Source: Pseudomonas sp. RIT-PI-r
GTDB lineage: Bacteria > Pseudomonadota > Gammaproteobacteria > Pseudomonadales > Pseudomonadaceae
Assembly: GCF_001297015.1 (NCBI RefSeq)
Contig: NZ_LIGE01000046.1
Location: 45,729-109,728, forward strand
Direction of reading: 5' to 3'
Length of the DNA: 64,000 nt
Shown here: in pieces, positions 17,080 to 25,345 of the stretch
Numbering within the stretch: position 1 is the stretch's first letter
How the letters are laid out: the number at the start of each line of letters is the position of its first letter
Notes under the pieces: generated by a model
What the model was told of the DNA's origin: nothing
The model's input: the letters and a program-made list of their open reading frames with translations, nothing else
Database searches by the model: none
Program-made: the position numbers and the translations under genes

Positions 17080-17973
17080 ATGAACACCATGGCCGCAGCC
17101 TTCACCGAATCGATCCAGAGACAGGACATCGCCCTCATTGCCCGCGATGGTTATCCGTTGTCAGCCAAGCGCTACAGCGCGCCGGGCGCGGTCAAAGGCA
17201 ACCTGATCATGGCCGGCGCCACCGGGGTGCAACAGCGTTTTTATCGGCGCTTTGCCGAGCATGCAGCGCGTCAGGGCTTCAATGTCCTGACCCTCGATTA
17301 CCGGGGCATCGGTGAATCGAAGCCGGCTTCCCTCAAAGGCTTTGAGATGTCTTATCTGGATTGGGCTTATCAGGATCTGGCGGCGGCAGTGGATCTGCTA
17401 AGCCAGGAAGCTTTGCCGTTGTATTGGGTCGGCCATTCGTTTGGTGGTCACGCGATTGGTCTGTTGCCCAATCACCCCGCCCTGACAGCTTGCTACACCC
17501 TGGGCAGTGGCGCGGGGTGGAGCGGCTGGATGTCCCGAACCGAGGCCTGGAAAATCCGTCTGATGTGGACGTTTGTGCTGCCGGTGATTGTCGCCCGCAA
17601 AGGCTACATGGCCTGGAGCATGCTAGGCATGGGCGATGATTTGCCGCTGGGCGTTTACAACGACTGGAAACGCTGGTGCAAATTCCCCCACTACTACTTC
17701 GACGACCACCAGATGAGCCATCTGCATGCGCTCTACGCCGAGGTCACAACGCCATGCGTTTTCGCCACGTCGGTCGATGATCCGTGGGCGCCGCCGCGTT
17801 CGCGCGATGCGTTTGTCAAAGCCATGGTGAATGCGCCGCTGACATTGCTGGATCTGCAGCCGCAACTGGGCAGCAAACCGTACGGGCACATGGGTTACTT
17901 CCGTGAAAGCGCACAGCCGTTGTGGGATGAGGTGCTTGATTGGCTGCAAAGCGTCCCTGCACGCACCACATAA
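17080..17973 (+). CDS. Alpha/beta-fold hydrolase (serine aminopeptidase/Hydrolase_4-like)
   Basis: A 297-residue cytoplasmic protein. Motifs: LTLDYRGIGESKPAS, nucleophile elbow YWVGHSFGGHAIGL, and a C-terminal KPYGHMGYF with the probable catalytic His. A central WSGWMSRTEAWKIRLMWTFV forms an aromatic lid. It belongs to the lysophospholipase/esterase-like hydrolases. It follows the crotonase in the same direction and is probably co-transcribed. Substrate unknown. Confidence 0.82.
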   Translation: MNTMAAAFTESIQRQDIALIARDGYPLSAKRYSAPGAVKGNLIMAGATGVQQRFYRRFAEHAARQGFNVLTLDYRGIGESKPASLKGFEMSYLDWAYQDLAAAVDLLSQEALPLYWVGHSFGGHAIGLLPNHPALTACYTLGSGAGWSGWMSRTEAWKIRLMWTFVLPVIVARKGYMAWSMLGMGDDLPLGVYNDWKRWCKFPHYYFDDHQMSHLHALYAEVTTPCVFATSVDDPWAPPRSRDAFVKAMVNAPLTLLDLQPQLGSKPYGHMGYFRESAQPLWDEVLDWLQSVPARTT

Positions 17974-17975
17974 CT

Positions 17976-18067
17976 TGTAGGAGCTGCCGCAGGCTGCGAT
18001 CTGTTGATCTTGCTGTTAAAAACAAGATCAACAGATCGCAGCCTCGTTTCACTCGACAGCTCCTACA
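17976..18067. repeat. REP doublet, GTAGGAGCTGCCGCAGGCTGCGA family
   Basis: TGTAGGAGCTGCCGCAGGCT on the left and CTCGACAGCTCCTACA on the right, with an internal perfect GATCTGTTGATCTTG hairpin. It follows the hydrolase stop by 2 bp. Confidence 0.85.
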
Positions 18068-18082
18068 GGAGTGCATTCCAAC

Positions 18083-18168
18083 TGTGGGAGCGAGCCTGCT
18101 CGCGAATGCGCTGTGTCATTCAATGTTGATGTTGACTGACACGGCGTCTTCGCGAGCGAGCTCCCACA
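18083..18168. repeat. REPIN, GTGGGAGCGAGC family
   Basis: Arms TGTGGGAGCGAGCCTGCTCG and GCGAGCGAGCTCCCACA around a short spacer. Adjacent to the previous repeat, so two different REP families lie side by side between convergent genes. Confidence 0.8.
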
Positions 18169-18183
18169 GAGGGTTTATGGTGT

Positions 18184-18975
18184 TTAGGTGATCGGGGAAT
18201 AGCCTTCGATGTCGTCGGGCCAGGCGGTGAGGATTTCGAAGCCCGTCTCCGTCACCGCCACCATATGCTCCCACTGCGCTGACAACGAGCCATCCTTGGT
18301 CAGCACCGTCCAGCCATCGGGCATGTTCTTCACATGGCGCTTGCCGGCATTGAGCATCGGCTCCACGGTAAAAATCATCCCCGCCTTCAACTTCATGCCT
18401 TGATTGGGAAAGCCGTAATGCAGGATTTGCGGTTCATCGTGATAGACCTTGCCGATCCCGTGCCCGCAATACTCACGCACGACGCTGAAGCCTTCCTTCT
18501 CCGCCAACGTCTGGATCGCGTGGCCGATATCGCCCAAGGTGGCGCCCGGCTTGACCACGCGAATCCCCGCGCACATGGCGTCATAGGTAGTCTTGATCAG
18601 ATGCTGCGCCTCGGGTGTTGCCTCACCGACCACGTACATGCGGCTGGTGTCGCCGAACCAGCCGTCCTTGATCACCGCGATATCGAGATTGACGATATCG
18701 CCATCCTTCAGCGGTGTGCCCGACGGAATGCCGTGACAGACCACATCATTGACCGAGGCGCAGACGGTTTTCGGAAAGCCGTGATAACCGACGTTGGCCG
18801 GCACTGCTTTTTGCACATTGACGATGTAGTCGTTGCACAGTTGATCGAGCTGATCAGTGGTAACGCCGGCCTTGACGTGTGGCACTAGCATCGCCAGCAC
18901 TTCAGCGGCGAGTTTGCCGGCAGCGCGAGATTGCGCGATGTCGGCCGGGGTGTTGATCTTGATCTGGTTTCTCAT
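18184..18975 (-). CDS. map: Type I methionine aminopeptidase (additional copy)
   Basis: A 263-residue protein from the ATG at 18975, which overlaps the ParD-like stop as ATGA. All five metal ligands are in recognisable contexts: Asp in GDIVNLDIAVIKDGWFGD (two), His in EYCGHGIGKVYHDEP, Glu in FTVEPMLNAG and Glu in QWEHMVAVTETG. It removes initiator methionine. The housekeeping map of pseudomonads is normally near rpsB-tsf (family knowledge), so this is probably a second enzyme. Its coupling to a ParD-like protein is unusual and may indicate regulated or stress-related expression. Confidence 0.93.
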   Translation of the reverse strand: MRNQIKINTPADIAQSRAAGKLAAEVLAMLVPHVKAGVTTDQLDQLCNDYIVNVQKAVPANVGYHGFPKTVCASVNDVVCHGIPSGTPLKDGDIVNLDIAVIKDGWFGDTSRMYVVGEATPEAQHLIKTTYDAMCAGIRVVKPGATLGDIGHAIQTLAEKEGFSVVREYCGHGIGKVYHDEPQILHYGFPNQGMKLKAGMIFTVEPMLNAGKRHVKNMPDGWTVLTKDGSLSAQWEHMVAVTETGFEILTAWPDDIEGYSPIT

Positions 18976-19199
18976 GCGCTGACGGCTTCCTGAGTCAGTT
19001 GTTGCAGATCCAGCCCGCCGTTCTGTTCGGCGCGGATCAGCAAGCGGCAAATGGCGCTGTGGTCGAGGTTGGGATGCAGTTCGGCGAGCATGCCGATGCG
19101 CATCCAGTGCTCGGCCTGCGCGTTGATCGAGCGGCTGAGGGCGTTGCTGGAGATACGCAGGTTCTCGTGCATGTCCTCTGAAATCTTTACGATGCCCAT
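18972..19199 (-). CDS. ParD-like ribbon-helix-helix family protein
   Basis: A 75-residue protein MGIVKISEDMHENLRISSNA..., with a predicted ribbon-helix-helix start (VKISEDMHENLRISSNALS) and the helical segment AQAEHWMRIGMLAELHP. This matches the 'ParD-like' antitoxin-related family. No ParE toxin follows; instead the gene is coupled by ATGA to the methionine aminopeptidase. An AT-rich inverted repeat just upstream could be its autoregulatory operator. Confidence 0.8.
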   Translation of the reverse strand: MGIVKISEDMHENLRISSNALSRSINAQAEHWMRIGMLAELHPNLDHSAICRLLIRAEQNGGLDLQQLTQEAVSA

Positions 19200-19210
19200 A
19201 TATGAATCCG

Positions 19211-19234
19211 ATACGATATATATATGGAACGTAT
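19211..19234. promoter_or_regulatory. Candidate operator of the ParD-like/map pair
   Basis: ATACG (19211-19215) and CGTAT (19230-19234) face each other across an AT-only-rich centre ATATATATATGG, directly upstream of the ParD-like start at 19199. RHH antitoxins usually bind such repeats at their own promoter. Suggestive only. Confidence 0.4.
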
Positions 19235-19263
19235 ATTAGCCAAGCCTTATGCGAAATTGCAAA

Positions 19264-20121
19264 TCAACCCAGCGCCGCGTCGAAAAACGATGAGATGAGC
19301 CGACTGGAACGCCGCTCGGCCAGACAATACAAATACGTTTCCGTAAACAGCTCCTCGCCTTCGATTCTGATCGTGCGTATTTTGGGGTCAGCAATAAACT
19401 CCGCTTCCGACACCACCCCCAACCCCAACCCACGCACCACCGCTTCCCGCAACGCCTCACGACTGCCGATTTCCATGGCGATGCGCGGTTTGACCTGCGC
19501 CGCATTCAGCGCCTGCTCCAGCACCAGCCGCGTGGTCGAGCCGGGTTCGCGTTGCAGCAAACGCTGCCCTTCCAGTTCCTCCAGCCGCACGCTGCCACGA
19601 TTGGCCAGCGGATGCTCATGGTGCGCAAACAAGATGATTGCGTGCCGCGCATAACGCACTGAACTCAACGCCGGATCATCCTGACGCCCAGCCAACACGG
19701 CGATATCTGTCACGTAATTTTCCAGATCCGACAACACTTGCGCCGAGTTGCCGACGCGGATCGACACGTCGATATTCGGATGCTGTTGCAAATAACTGTC
19801 GACCATCTCGATCACATGAAACGGCCCCACCGCACCGACCTTGAGCTGGCCGCTGTCGAGCCGCCCGGAATCACGCATCAGGTTATGCGCTTCCAGTTCC
19901 AGCAGGGCGATGCGCTGAGCGATAGGCAGCAGTTGCCGACCCACATCCGACAACTCGATCCGCCGCCCACGCCGGTGGAAAAGCTCAACATTGTGCTGAC
20001 GTTCCAAGGCCTGCACCTGAGTGGTCAGGGTCGGTTGGCTCAAGCCTGACGCCCGCGCCCCGGCACTGAAACTGCCGTGGCGGGCGACGGCCAGAAAGGC
20101 CCGCAACTTAGCGCTCGACAT
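19264..20121 (-). CDS. LysR-family regulator, divergent from the phosphonate cluster
   Basis: A 285-residue protein. The N-terminal HTH is MSSAKLRAFLAVARHGSFSA with SQPTLTTQVQALERQHNVEL; the effector domain follows from about residue 90. It is divergent from the phosphonate-binding-protein gene (start 20231) with 109 bp between. It therefore probably controls phosphonate uptake and degradation. A second LysR gene (25346-26215) sits inside the cluster. Confidence 0.9.
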   Translation of the reverse strand: MSSAKLRAFLAVARHGSFSAGARASGLSQPTLTTQVQALERQHNVELFHRRGRRIELSDVGRQLLPIAQRIALLELEAHNLMRDSGRLDSGQLKVGAVGPFHVIEMVDSYLQQHPNIDVSIRVGNSAQVLSDLENYVTDIAVLAGRQDDPALSSVRYARHAIILFAHHEHPLANRGSVRLEELEGQRLLQREPGSTTRLVLEQALNAAQVKPRIAMEIGSREALREAVVRGLGLGVVSEAEFIADPKIRTIRIEGEELFTETYLYCLAERRSSRLISSFFDAALG

Positions 20122-20176
20122 CCATAGACTCCATCAATAGTTAACTGCCGTTTCCCATATTGAATTGATTGAATGA

Positions 20177-20190
20177 CTGTCACGTGACAG
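20177..20190. promoter_or_regulatory. Perfect palindrome CTGTCACGTGACAG before phnD
   Basis: A 14-bp perfect palindrome in the divergent LysR/phnD region, 40 bp before the phnD start. It could be a LysR or other dimeric regulator site. Its half CTGTCAC resembles one PHO-box repeat (CTGTCAT), but there is no second direct repeat at the 11-bp period. Confidence 0.5.
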
Positions 20191-20230
20191 ACCTAGCCTG
20201 TGGCAACTCCCAACCACACCGTGGAATGCC

Positions 20231-21097
20231 ATGAAAACAATTAACCAGTTTCTGCGTGCCGCCAGCCTTGCCGTACTTGCCTTGAGTGCCAGCCAGGTCT
20301 GGGCCAAGGACAAACTGACCATTGGCCTGATCCCTTCGGAAGACTCCCAAGCGATGATCGAATCGAGCAAACAAGTGCTCGACGATCTGCAAACCAAAAT
20401 CGGCATGCCGGTGGTGCCGTTCGTGGCCACCGACTACAACGGCATCATCGAAGCGCTGCGCTCGGGCAAACTCGACGTCGCCTACCTCGGGCCGTTCTCC
20501 TACGTGCTGGCGACCTCGGTGGCGGACGTCGAAGCGTTCTCGGTGGCGGTGACCAAGAAGACCGGCCAGAGCGCTTACAAAAGCGTGATTCTGGCACGCA
20601 AGGACAGCGGCATTCATTCGCTGGCCGACCTCAAGGGCCATACATTCGCGTTCGTCGACCCGAGTTCGGCATCCGGTCATCTGTTCCCGAAAGCAGGATT
20701 GGAGCAGGCAGGGTTCGCCCCGGACACGCTGTTCAAACGGGTGATTTTCTCCGGTTCCCACGACGCCAGTATCCTCGCGGTCGAGAACAAGAAAGTAGAC
20801 GCCGCCGCCGTGGCTGACCGCATCTTCGCCAGCGCCGTGGCCAAAGGCGTGGTCAAGCAGGATGACTTCGAAATTGTCTGGAGTTCCAAGCCGATTCCCG
20901 AATCGCCGATGGTCTGGCGCAAGGCGCTCGATCCGCAACTGAAGAAGAAAGTCGCCGACGCGCTGGCCTCGATCAAGGACGTGCCGTGGGGTGATCAGGG
21001 GGTGCTCAATGGCTTCCAGCCCACCACCGACGCGTCCTATGACGTGGTACGCGAAACCGCCAAGGTGCTCGATCTCGATTTGCGGAGCATGAAATGA
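20231..21097 (+). CDS. phnD: Phosphonate/phosphite-type ABC substrate-binding protein
   Basis: A 288-residue protein with a signal peptide (to about QVWAKD). The mature part begins LTIGLIPSEDSQAMIESSKQ and contains VAYLGPFSYVL, FAFVDPSSASGHLFPKAGLE and VIFSGSHDASILAVENKKVD, all typical of PhnD proteins. The SASG segment binds the phosphonate group in PhnD (family knowledge). It overlaps phnC by ATGA. Periplasmic receptor of the PhnCDE importer. Confidence 0.93.
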   Translation: MKTINQFLRAASLAVLALSASQVWAKDKLTIGLIPSEDSQAMIESSKQVLDDLQTKIGMPVVPFVATDYNGIIEALRSGKLDVAYLGPFSYVLATSVADVEAFSVAVTKKTGQSAYKSVILARKDSGIHSLADLKGHTFAFVDPSSASGHLFPKAGLEQAGFAPDTLFKRVIFSGSHDASILAVENKKVDAAAVADRIFASAVAKGVVKQDDFEIVWSSKPIPESPMVWRKALDPQLKKKVADALASIKDVPWGDQGVLNGFQPTTDASYDVVRETAKVLDLDLRSMK

Positions 21098-21885
21098 TCA
21101 GCATCCGTCAATTGACCAAGCATTACGGCAGCAACCCGGTGTTGCGCGGCATTGACCTTGACGTCGCTGCGGGCGAATTCGTCGTGGTGCTCGGTCAGTC
21201 GGGCGCCGGCAAATCGACTTTGCTGCGTTGCATCAATCGCTTGGCGCAGGCCGACAGCGGCACGTTGAACGTGGCAGGCATTGATGCCCTCGCCTGCCCC
21301 GACACCAGCGTTTTGCGCCGTGAAGTGGCGATGATTTTTCAGCACCACAACGTCGTGCCGCGCCTGAGCGTATTGAAGAATGTGCTGACCGGGCGCCTCG
21401 GTTCCGTCGGCACCCTCGCCTCGATTCTGCAACTGTTTCGCCGTGACGATGTGGCGCTGGCAATGCAATGCCTGGAGCGCGTCGAACTGGCGCACAAGGC
21501 TGGTGAGCGCACCGATTCGCTGTCCGGCGGGCAGAAGCAGCGCGTCGGCATTGCCCGCGCCTTGGCGCAGCGGCCGCAGGTGATTCTGGCCGATGAGCCG
21601 ATCGCCAGCCTCGATCCGAAAACCGCGCGCCTGGTGTTGCAGTACCTGCGCGATGCCACCCGCGAACTGGGCATCACCGTGCTGTGCAATCTGCATCAGG
21701 TCGAATACGCCCGCGAGTTTGGCGACCGCGTGGTCGGCCTCGCTCACGGCAGTCTGGTGTTCGATGGCCAAGCGTCGAGCATGACCGAAGCGGATCTGGC
21801 GCGAATCTATCCGGGGCAATCCACAGAGTTCTCCGCTGACATCCCGACGCCCACCCTGTCCTACCGCGCTGCCTCGAGGGCCTGA
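21094..21885 (+). CDS. phnC: Phosphonate ABC transporter ATP-binding protein
   Basis: A 263-residue protein: Walker A VLGQSGAGKSTLLRCINRL, Q-loop MIFQHHNVVPRLSVLKNVLT, signature LSGGQKQRVGIARAL, Walker B VILADEPIASLD and the H-loop LCNLHQVEYA. This PhnC signature is distinct from the polyamine ATPase at 13346. It is coupled to phnD by ATGA and precedes phnE by 2 bp. It energises phosphonate import. Confidence 0.93.
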   Translation: MISIRQLTKHYGSNPVLRGIDLDVAAGEFVVVLGQSGAGKSTLLRCINRLAQADSGTLNVAGIDALACPDTSVLRREVAMIFQHHNVVPRLSVLKNVLTGRLGSVGTLASILQLFRRDDVALAMQCLERVELAHKAGERTDSLSGGQKQRVGIARALAQRPQVILADEPIASLDPKTARLVLQYLRDATRELGITVLCNLHQVEYAREFGDRVVGLAHGSLVFDGQASSMTEADLARIYPGQSTEFSADIPTPTLSYRAASRA

Positions 21886-21887
21886 AC

Positions 21888-22706
21888 ATGCAATCGCAAA
21901 ACTATCAGTGGGTCGGCGATCGTCCGCGTGGCCCGCGCAGATGGCTGACCACCGGTGCCGTCGTCCTGATCGTGCTGTGGACGCTGAACTGGAGCGCGCA
22001 AGGTGCGCAACTGAGCCTCGGTGAACTGGCCGCCGGGTTGCCGCAGATCGGCGACTTTCTCTCGCGTACCTTTCCGCCGGACCTGAGCATCCTCCCGCGA
22101 CTGCTGGCGCCGGCAGTGGAAACCCTGCAAATCGCCATCTGGGGCACCCTGCTCGGCGTGTTGCTGGCGATTCCGCTGTCGTTTCTCGCCGCGCGCAATC
22201 TGAGCCGCAATCGCTGGCTGTTTCACACCACCCGTCAGGCGCTGAATTTCACCCGCAGCATCAACGAACTGATCCTCGCGCTGATCTTTGTCTCGGCGGT
22301 CGGCCTCGGCCCGTTTCCCGGCGTACTGGCGCTGGCGCTGCATGGCCTGGGCATGCTCGGCAAGTTCTTCGCCGAGAGCATCGAAGAGATCGACCAAGGC
22401 CCGATTGAAGCGCTGCAAGCGACCGGGGCGCGACCGTTGCAGGTCATCGTGTTTGGCGTCCTGCCACAGGTCATCACGGCGTGGATTGCCGTGATTCTCT
22501 ATCGCTTCGAGGTCAATCTGCGCTCGGCCACGGTGCTCGGCATGGTCGGCGCTGGTGGCTTGGGTTTCGAACTGGTGAGCAGTCTGAAGTTGTTCAAATA
22601 TCAGGAAACCGCGACCTGCATCATCGTTATCACCTTCATGGTGATCGTCGCCGACGCCATCTCCAGTCGCCTGCGCGCGGCGATCCAGAGCGGTTCGGCG
22701 CACTAG
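21888..22706 (+). CDS. phnE: Phosphonate ABC transporter permease
   Basis: A 272-residue inner-membrane protein. A cytoplasmic N-terminus is followed by TM1 (LTTGAVVLIVLWTLN) and a periplasmic stretch, then PhnE-like segments IWGTLLGVLLAIPLSFLAAR, the EAA-type EALQATGARPLQVIVFGVLP and GMVGAGGLGFELVSSL. Single-permease phosphonate systems work as homodimers. About 110 bp separates it from the dehydrogenase. Confidence 0.92.
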   Translation: MQSQNYQWVGDRPRGPRRWLTTGAVVLIVLWTLNWSAQGAQLSLGELAAGLPQIGDFLSRTFPPDLSILPRLLAPAVETLQIAIWGTLLGVLLAIPLSFLAARNLSRNRWLFHTTRQALNFTRSINELILALIFVSAVGLGPFPGVLALALHGLGMLGKFFAESIEEIDQGPIEALQATGARPLQVIVFGVLPQVITAWIAVILYRFEVNLRSATVLGMVGAGGLGFELVSSLKLFKYQETATCIIVITFMVIVADAISSRLRAAIQSGSAH

Positions 22707-22816
22707 CGCAAGGCGGCTATCGGCTGAGCCGATTCAAACCTGCGATTTATCGATTTGTACCGTTGTCGACCGCCATCGAGTATGTGGCCACACGACAACA
22801 ACAAGAAGGATCCACC

Positions 22817-23908
22817 ATGACTGCCCGTTTTCAGAACCCCGTCGATACCCGCTTCGGCTGGGGCAGCCTGCAAGACCTCGCCGCCATCACCGAGCAACAG
22901 CGCGTCGCCCTCGTAACCTTCCCTGAAGCCCGAGGGCTGGGCTTGGTGGACCGTTTGCAACGCTTGCTCGGCGAACGTCTGATCTACATTGTCGAAGACG
23001 TCCAGCCCAACCCCGACGTCGGCCATCTGCGCAGCACTTACGAGCATTTCTGGCAGCACGCCGGCGACTGTGACGTGGTACTCGCCGTGGGTGGCGGCAG
23101 CGCCATCGACACCGCCAAAGCGTTGATCGTCGGCACCGAATCCGGGCATTTCGATGAACTGTTGGCGCTGCTGGCGGCCGGCAAACCGTTCACCCCGGCA
23201 CGCTGCAAACAGTTGATCGCCGCGCCGACCACCGCCGGCACCGGCAGCGAAGTCACGCCGTGGGCGACGATCTGGGACAGCGCCAGCCAGAAGAAATACT
23301 CGCTGCACCTGGATTGCACCTGGCCGCGCGTGGCGATTATTGATCCGCAATTGATGCTCACCGTACCGGCCAGTGTCACCGTTTCCACCGGTCTCGATGC
23401 GTTGTCCCACGCGCTGGAAGCGATCTGGAACGTCAACGCCAACCCGGTCTCCGACACCTTCGCCATTTCTGCGATTGAGGACATTCTCGAATGCCTGCCC
23501 CGTTTGCACAAAGACCTGTCGAGCCAAGAGTTGCGCACGCGCATGGCACTGGCCGCACTCAAGGCCGGGCTGGCGTTTTCCAACACCAAAACCGCGCTGG
23601 CGCATTCGATTTCCTATGAGATGACCTTGCGCCACGGCTTGCCCCACGGCATCGCCTGCTCTTTCACCCTGCCGTTGGTGCTCGGCTTGGCTTGGGGTCA
23701 TGACGCAACACGTGACCGCATCCTGCAACGGGTATTCGGCGAAGATCTGCTCACTGCGCAACAGCAATTGCGCGAGTTCCTGCACAGCCTCGGGGTAAAG
23801 ACCGAGTTTGCCGATTACGGCGTCTCGGCCAAGGACGCCGAAGACATCATCCACCTCGCGATGCAGGGCGCGCGCGGCAAGAACTTCATCGGTTCACAAG
23901 CCGCCTGA
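22817..23908 (+). CDS. Iron-containing alcohol dehydrogenase of the phosphonate cluster
   Basis: A 363-residue protein; the ATG at 22817 follows AAGGATCC, and the longer frame reads through phnE and is discarded. Group III ADH features: VVLAVGGGSAIDTAKAL (nucleotide binding), APTTAGTGSEVTPWA, GLDALSHALEAIWN and KTALAHSISYEMTLRHGLPH with the metal-binding His/Asp pattern. Related enzymes interconvert phosphonoacetaldehyde and 2-hydroxyethylphosphonate (family knowledge). With PhnX nearby it may oxidise 2-hydroxyethylphosphonate to phosphonoacetaldehyde. The direction and substrate are inference. Confidence 0.88.
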   Translation: MTARFQNPVDTRFGWGSLQDLAAITEQQRVALVTFPEARGLGLVDRLQRLLGERLIYIVEDVQPNPDVGHLRSTYEHFWQHAGDCDVVLAVGGGSAIDTAKALIVGTESGHFDELLALLAAGKPFTPARCKQLIAAPTTAGTGSEVTPWATIWDSASQKKYSLHLDCTWPRVAIIDPQLMLTVPASVTVSTGLDALSHALEAIWNVNANPVSDTFAISAIEDILECLPRLHKDLSSQELRTRMALAALKAGLAFSNTKTALAHSISYEMTLRHGLPHGIACSFTLPLVLGLAWGHDATRDRILQRVFGEDLLTAQQQLREFLHSLGVKTEFADYGVSAKDAEDIIHLAMQGARGKNFIGSQAA

Positions 23909-24039
23909 CCTCGCCCGCAACCTGAACGACCCAAGCACAGCCGGCGGCGTACAACGCCGCGGTGATTTCCTGCCGCACCAAAAAAGAGTGCACCCGCCGA
24001 CGACAAACGGCGGGAACCCACAACAATAAGGAAAAGATC

Positions 24040-25335
24040 ATGAATCGTGCCGAAACAATGCCTGGTCTCGCCGTCCGTTCTGCCTCGTTCCGGGTCGCGC
24101 AGTGGCGCATGCTGCTGGCGGCGATGTTCTGTTACCTGTTTTTCTACACCGGGCGGCAGACCTTCGGTTTTGCCATTCCGGGGATTCAGGCCGAGTTCGG
24201 TTTGAGCAAGGAGACCCTCGGATGGGCGTCTGCTGCAATGCTGTGGGCCTACGCGATTGGTCAGGCGATCAACGGCAACCTCGCCGACAAGTTCGGTGGC
24301 CGGCGCATCATGACCCTCGGCGCAGTGCTGTCCTGCGCGGCGAACTGGGTGACCAGTTTTGCCGGCGGTTTCACCAGTCTGATCCTGCCGTGGGGCGTCA
24401 ACGGCTACTTTCAGGCCTTGGGCTGGGCGCCGGGCGGTCGGTTGATTGCGAATTGGTGGGCGGCGGGCGAGCGCGGCAAGGTCTATGGCTTCTACACTTT
24501 CGCCGCCGGTTGCGCGTCGATTCTGTCGTACGTCACCTCTATCGTCGTGCTCGAAGTGCTGCAACTGGAATGGCGCTGGATCTTCCGTTTGCCGGTGCTG
24601 CTGATGCTCGCCGGCGGGATCATTTTCTATCTGGTTGCCCGTGAACGGCCGCAGGATCTAGGCTTCGAACCGGTAGGTGATACTGGCGTGGCCAACGCCG
24701 ACGACAAACATCAGGAAGCCGCGCATGGCGAAGTGGAGACCTCGGCACAACGCTATAAAGCCGTGTTGAAGAATCCTCGTTTGCTGATCGCCGCGCTGTC
24801 ACTGGGCTTTCAAAACGCGGCGCGCTACGGCTTGATCGTTTGGGTACCGGTGCACTTTCTCGGCGCTGACTGGAAAAGCGGTGACGGCATGATCGATCCG
24901 AAATGGATCACCGTCGCCCTCCCCGTCGGCATGGCAGTCGGTGCACTGAGCAACGGCTGGGTGTCGGACAAGTTGTTCGGCTCCAAGCGGTATCTGGCGA
25001 TCATGCTCTACATGTTCCTCGGCGCCGCGACCAGCCTGTGGATGTGGAGCCTGCCGCCGCACAGCGTGATCGGCCTGGTGGCGTTGTTCCTTTGTGGCTT
25101 CTTCGTTTATGGCCCGGCGTCGAGTTTCTGGGCACTGTGCCCGGATCTGGTCGGTGCCAAACGCGCCGGTACGGCGACCGGGATCATGAATTTTTCGTCC
25201 TACCTGTTCGCCGGATTGGCCGAGCCACTGATCGGGCGTCTGCTTGACACCACGGCAAACACGTCTCTCATCTTCATAGTGGTCACCAGCGCCTGCCTGT
25301 GCAGCGCGGCAGTGGCCTTGTTCATTCGACGCTGA
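24040..25335 (+). CDS. MFS transporter, organophosphate:phosphate antiporter type
   Basis: A 431-residue protein; the ATG at 24040 has AAGGAAAAG upstream, and the longer frame is rejected. It shows about 12 TM segments, the N-terminal FYTGRQTFGFAIPGIQAEFG and the MFS loop NLADKFGGRRIMTLGAVLS, resembling the GlpT/UhpT/PgtP superfamily. A second phosphorus-compound transporter within the phosphonate cluster, probably for an organophosphonate or phosphate exchange. The 131 bp before it (23909-24039) holds a short GC-rich inverted repeat CGGCGGCGTACAACGCCGC. Confidence 0.88.
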   Translation: MNRAETMPGLAVRSASFRVAQWRMLLAAMFCYLFFYTGRQTFGFAIPGIQAEFGLSKETLGWASAAMLWAYAIGQAINGNLADKFGGRRIMTLGAVLSCAANWVTSFAGGFTSLILPWGVNGYFQALGWAPGGRLIANWWAAGERGKVYGFYTFAAGCASILSYVTSIVVLEVLQLEWRWIFRLPVLLMLAGGIIFYLVARERPQDLGFEPVGDTGVANADDKHQEAAHGEVETSAQRYKAVLKNPRLLIAALSLGFQNAARYGLIVWVPVHFLGADWKSGDGMIDPKWITVALPVGMAVGALSNGWVSDKLFGSKRYLAIMLYMFLGAATSLWMWSLPPHSVIGLVALFLCGFFVYGPASSFWALCPDLVGAKRAGTATGIMNFSSYLFAGLAEPLIGRLLDTTANTSLIFIVVTSACLCSAAVALFIRR

Positions 25336-25345
25336 CGGGGCTTGC

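Noticed and set aside
20166..20190. PHO box upstream of phnD
   Set aside because: Only one CTGTCA(C) half is present; the position 11 bp away (TTGATTG) does not match the second repeat.
22481..22816. N-terminal extension of the iron alcohol dehydrogenase
   Set aside because: It overlaps phnE in another frame; family start and AAGGA site support 22817.
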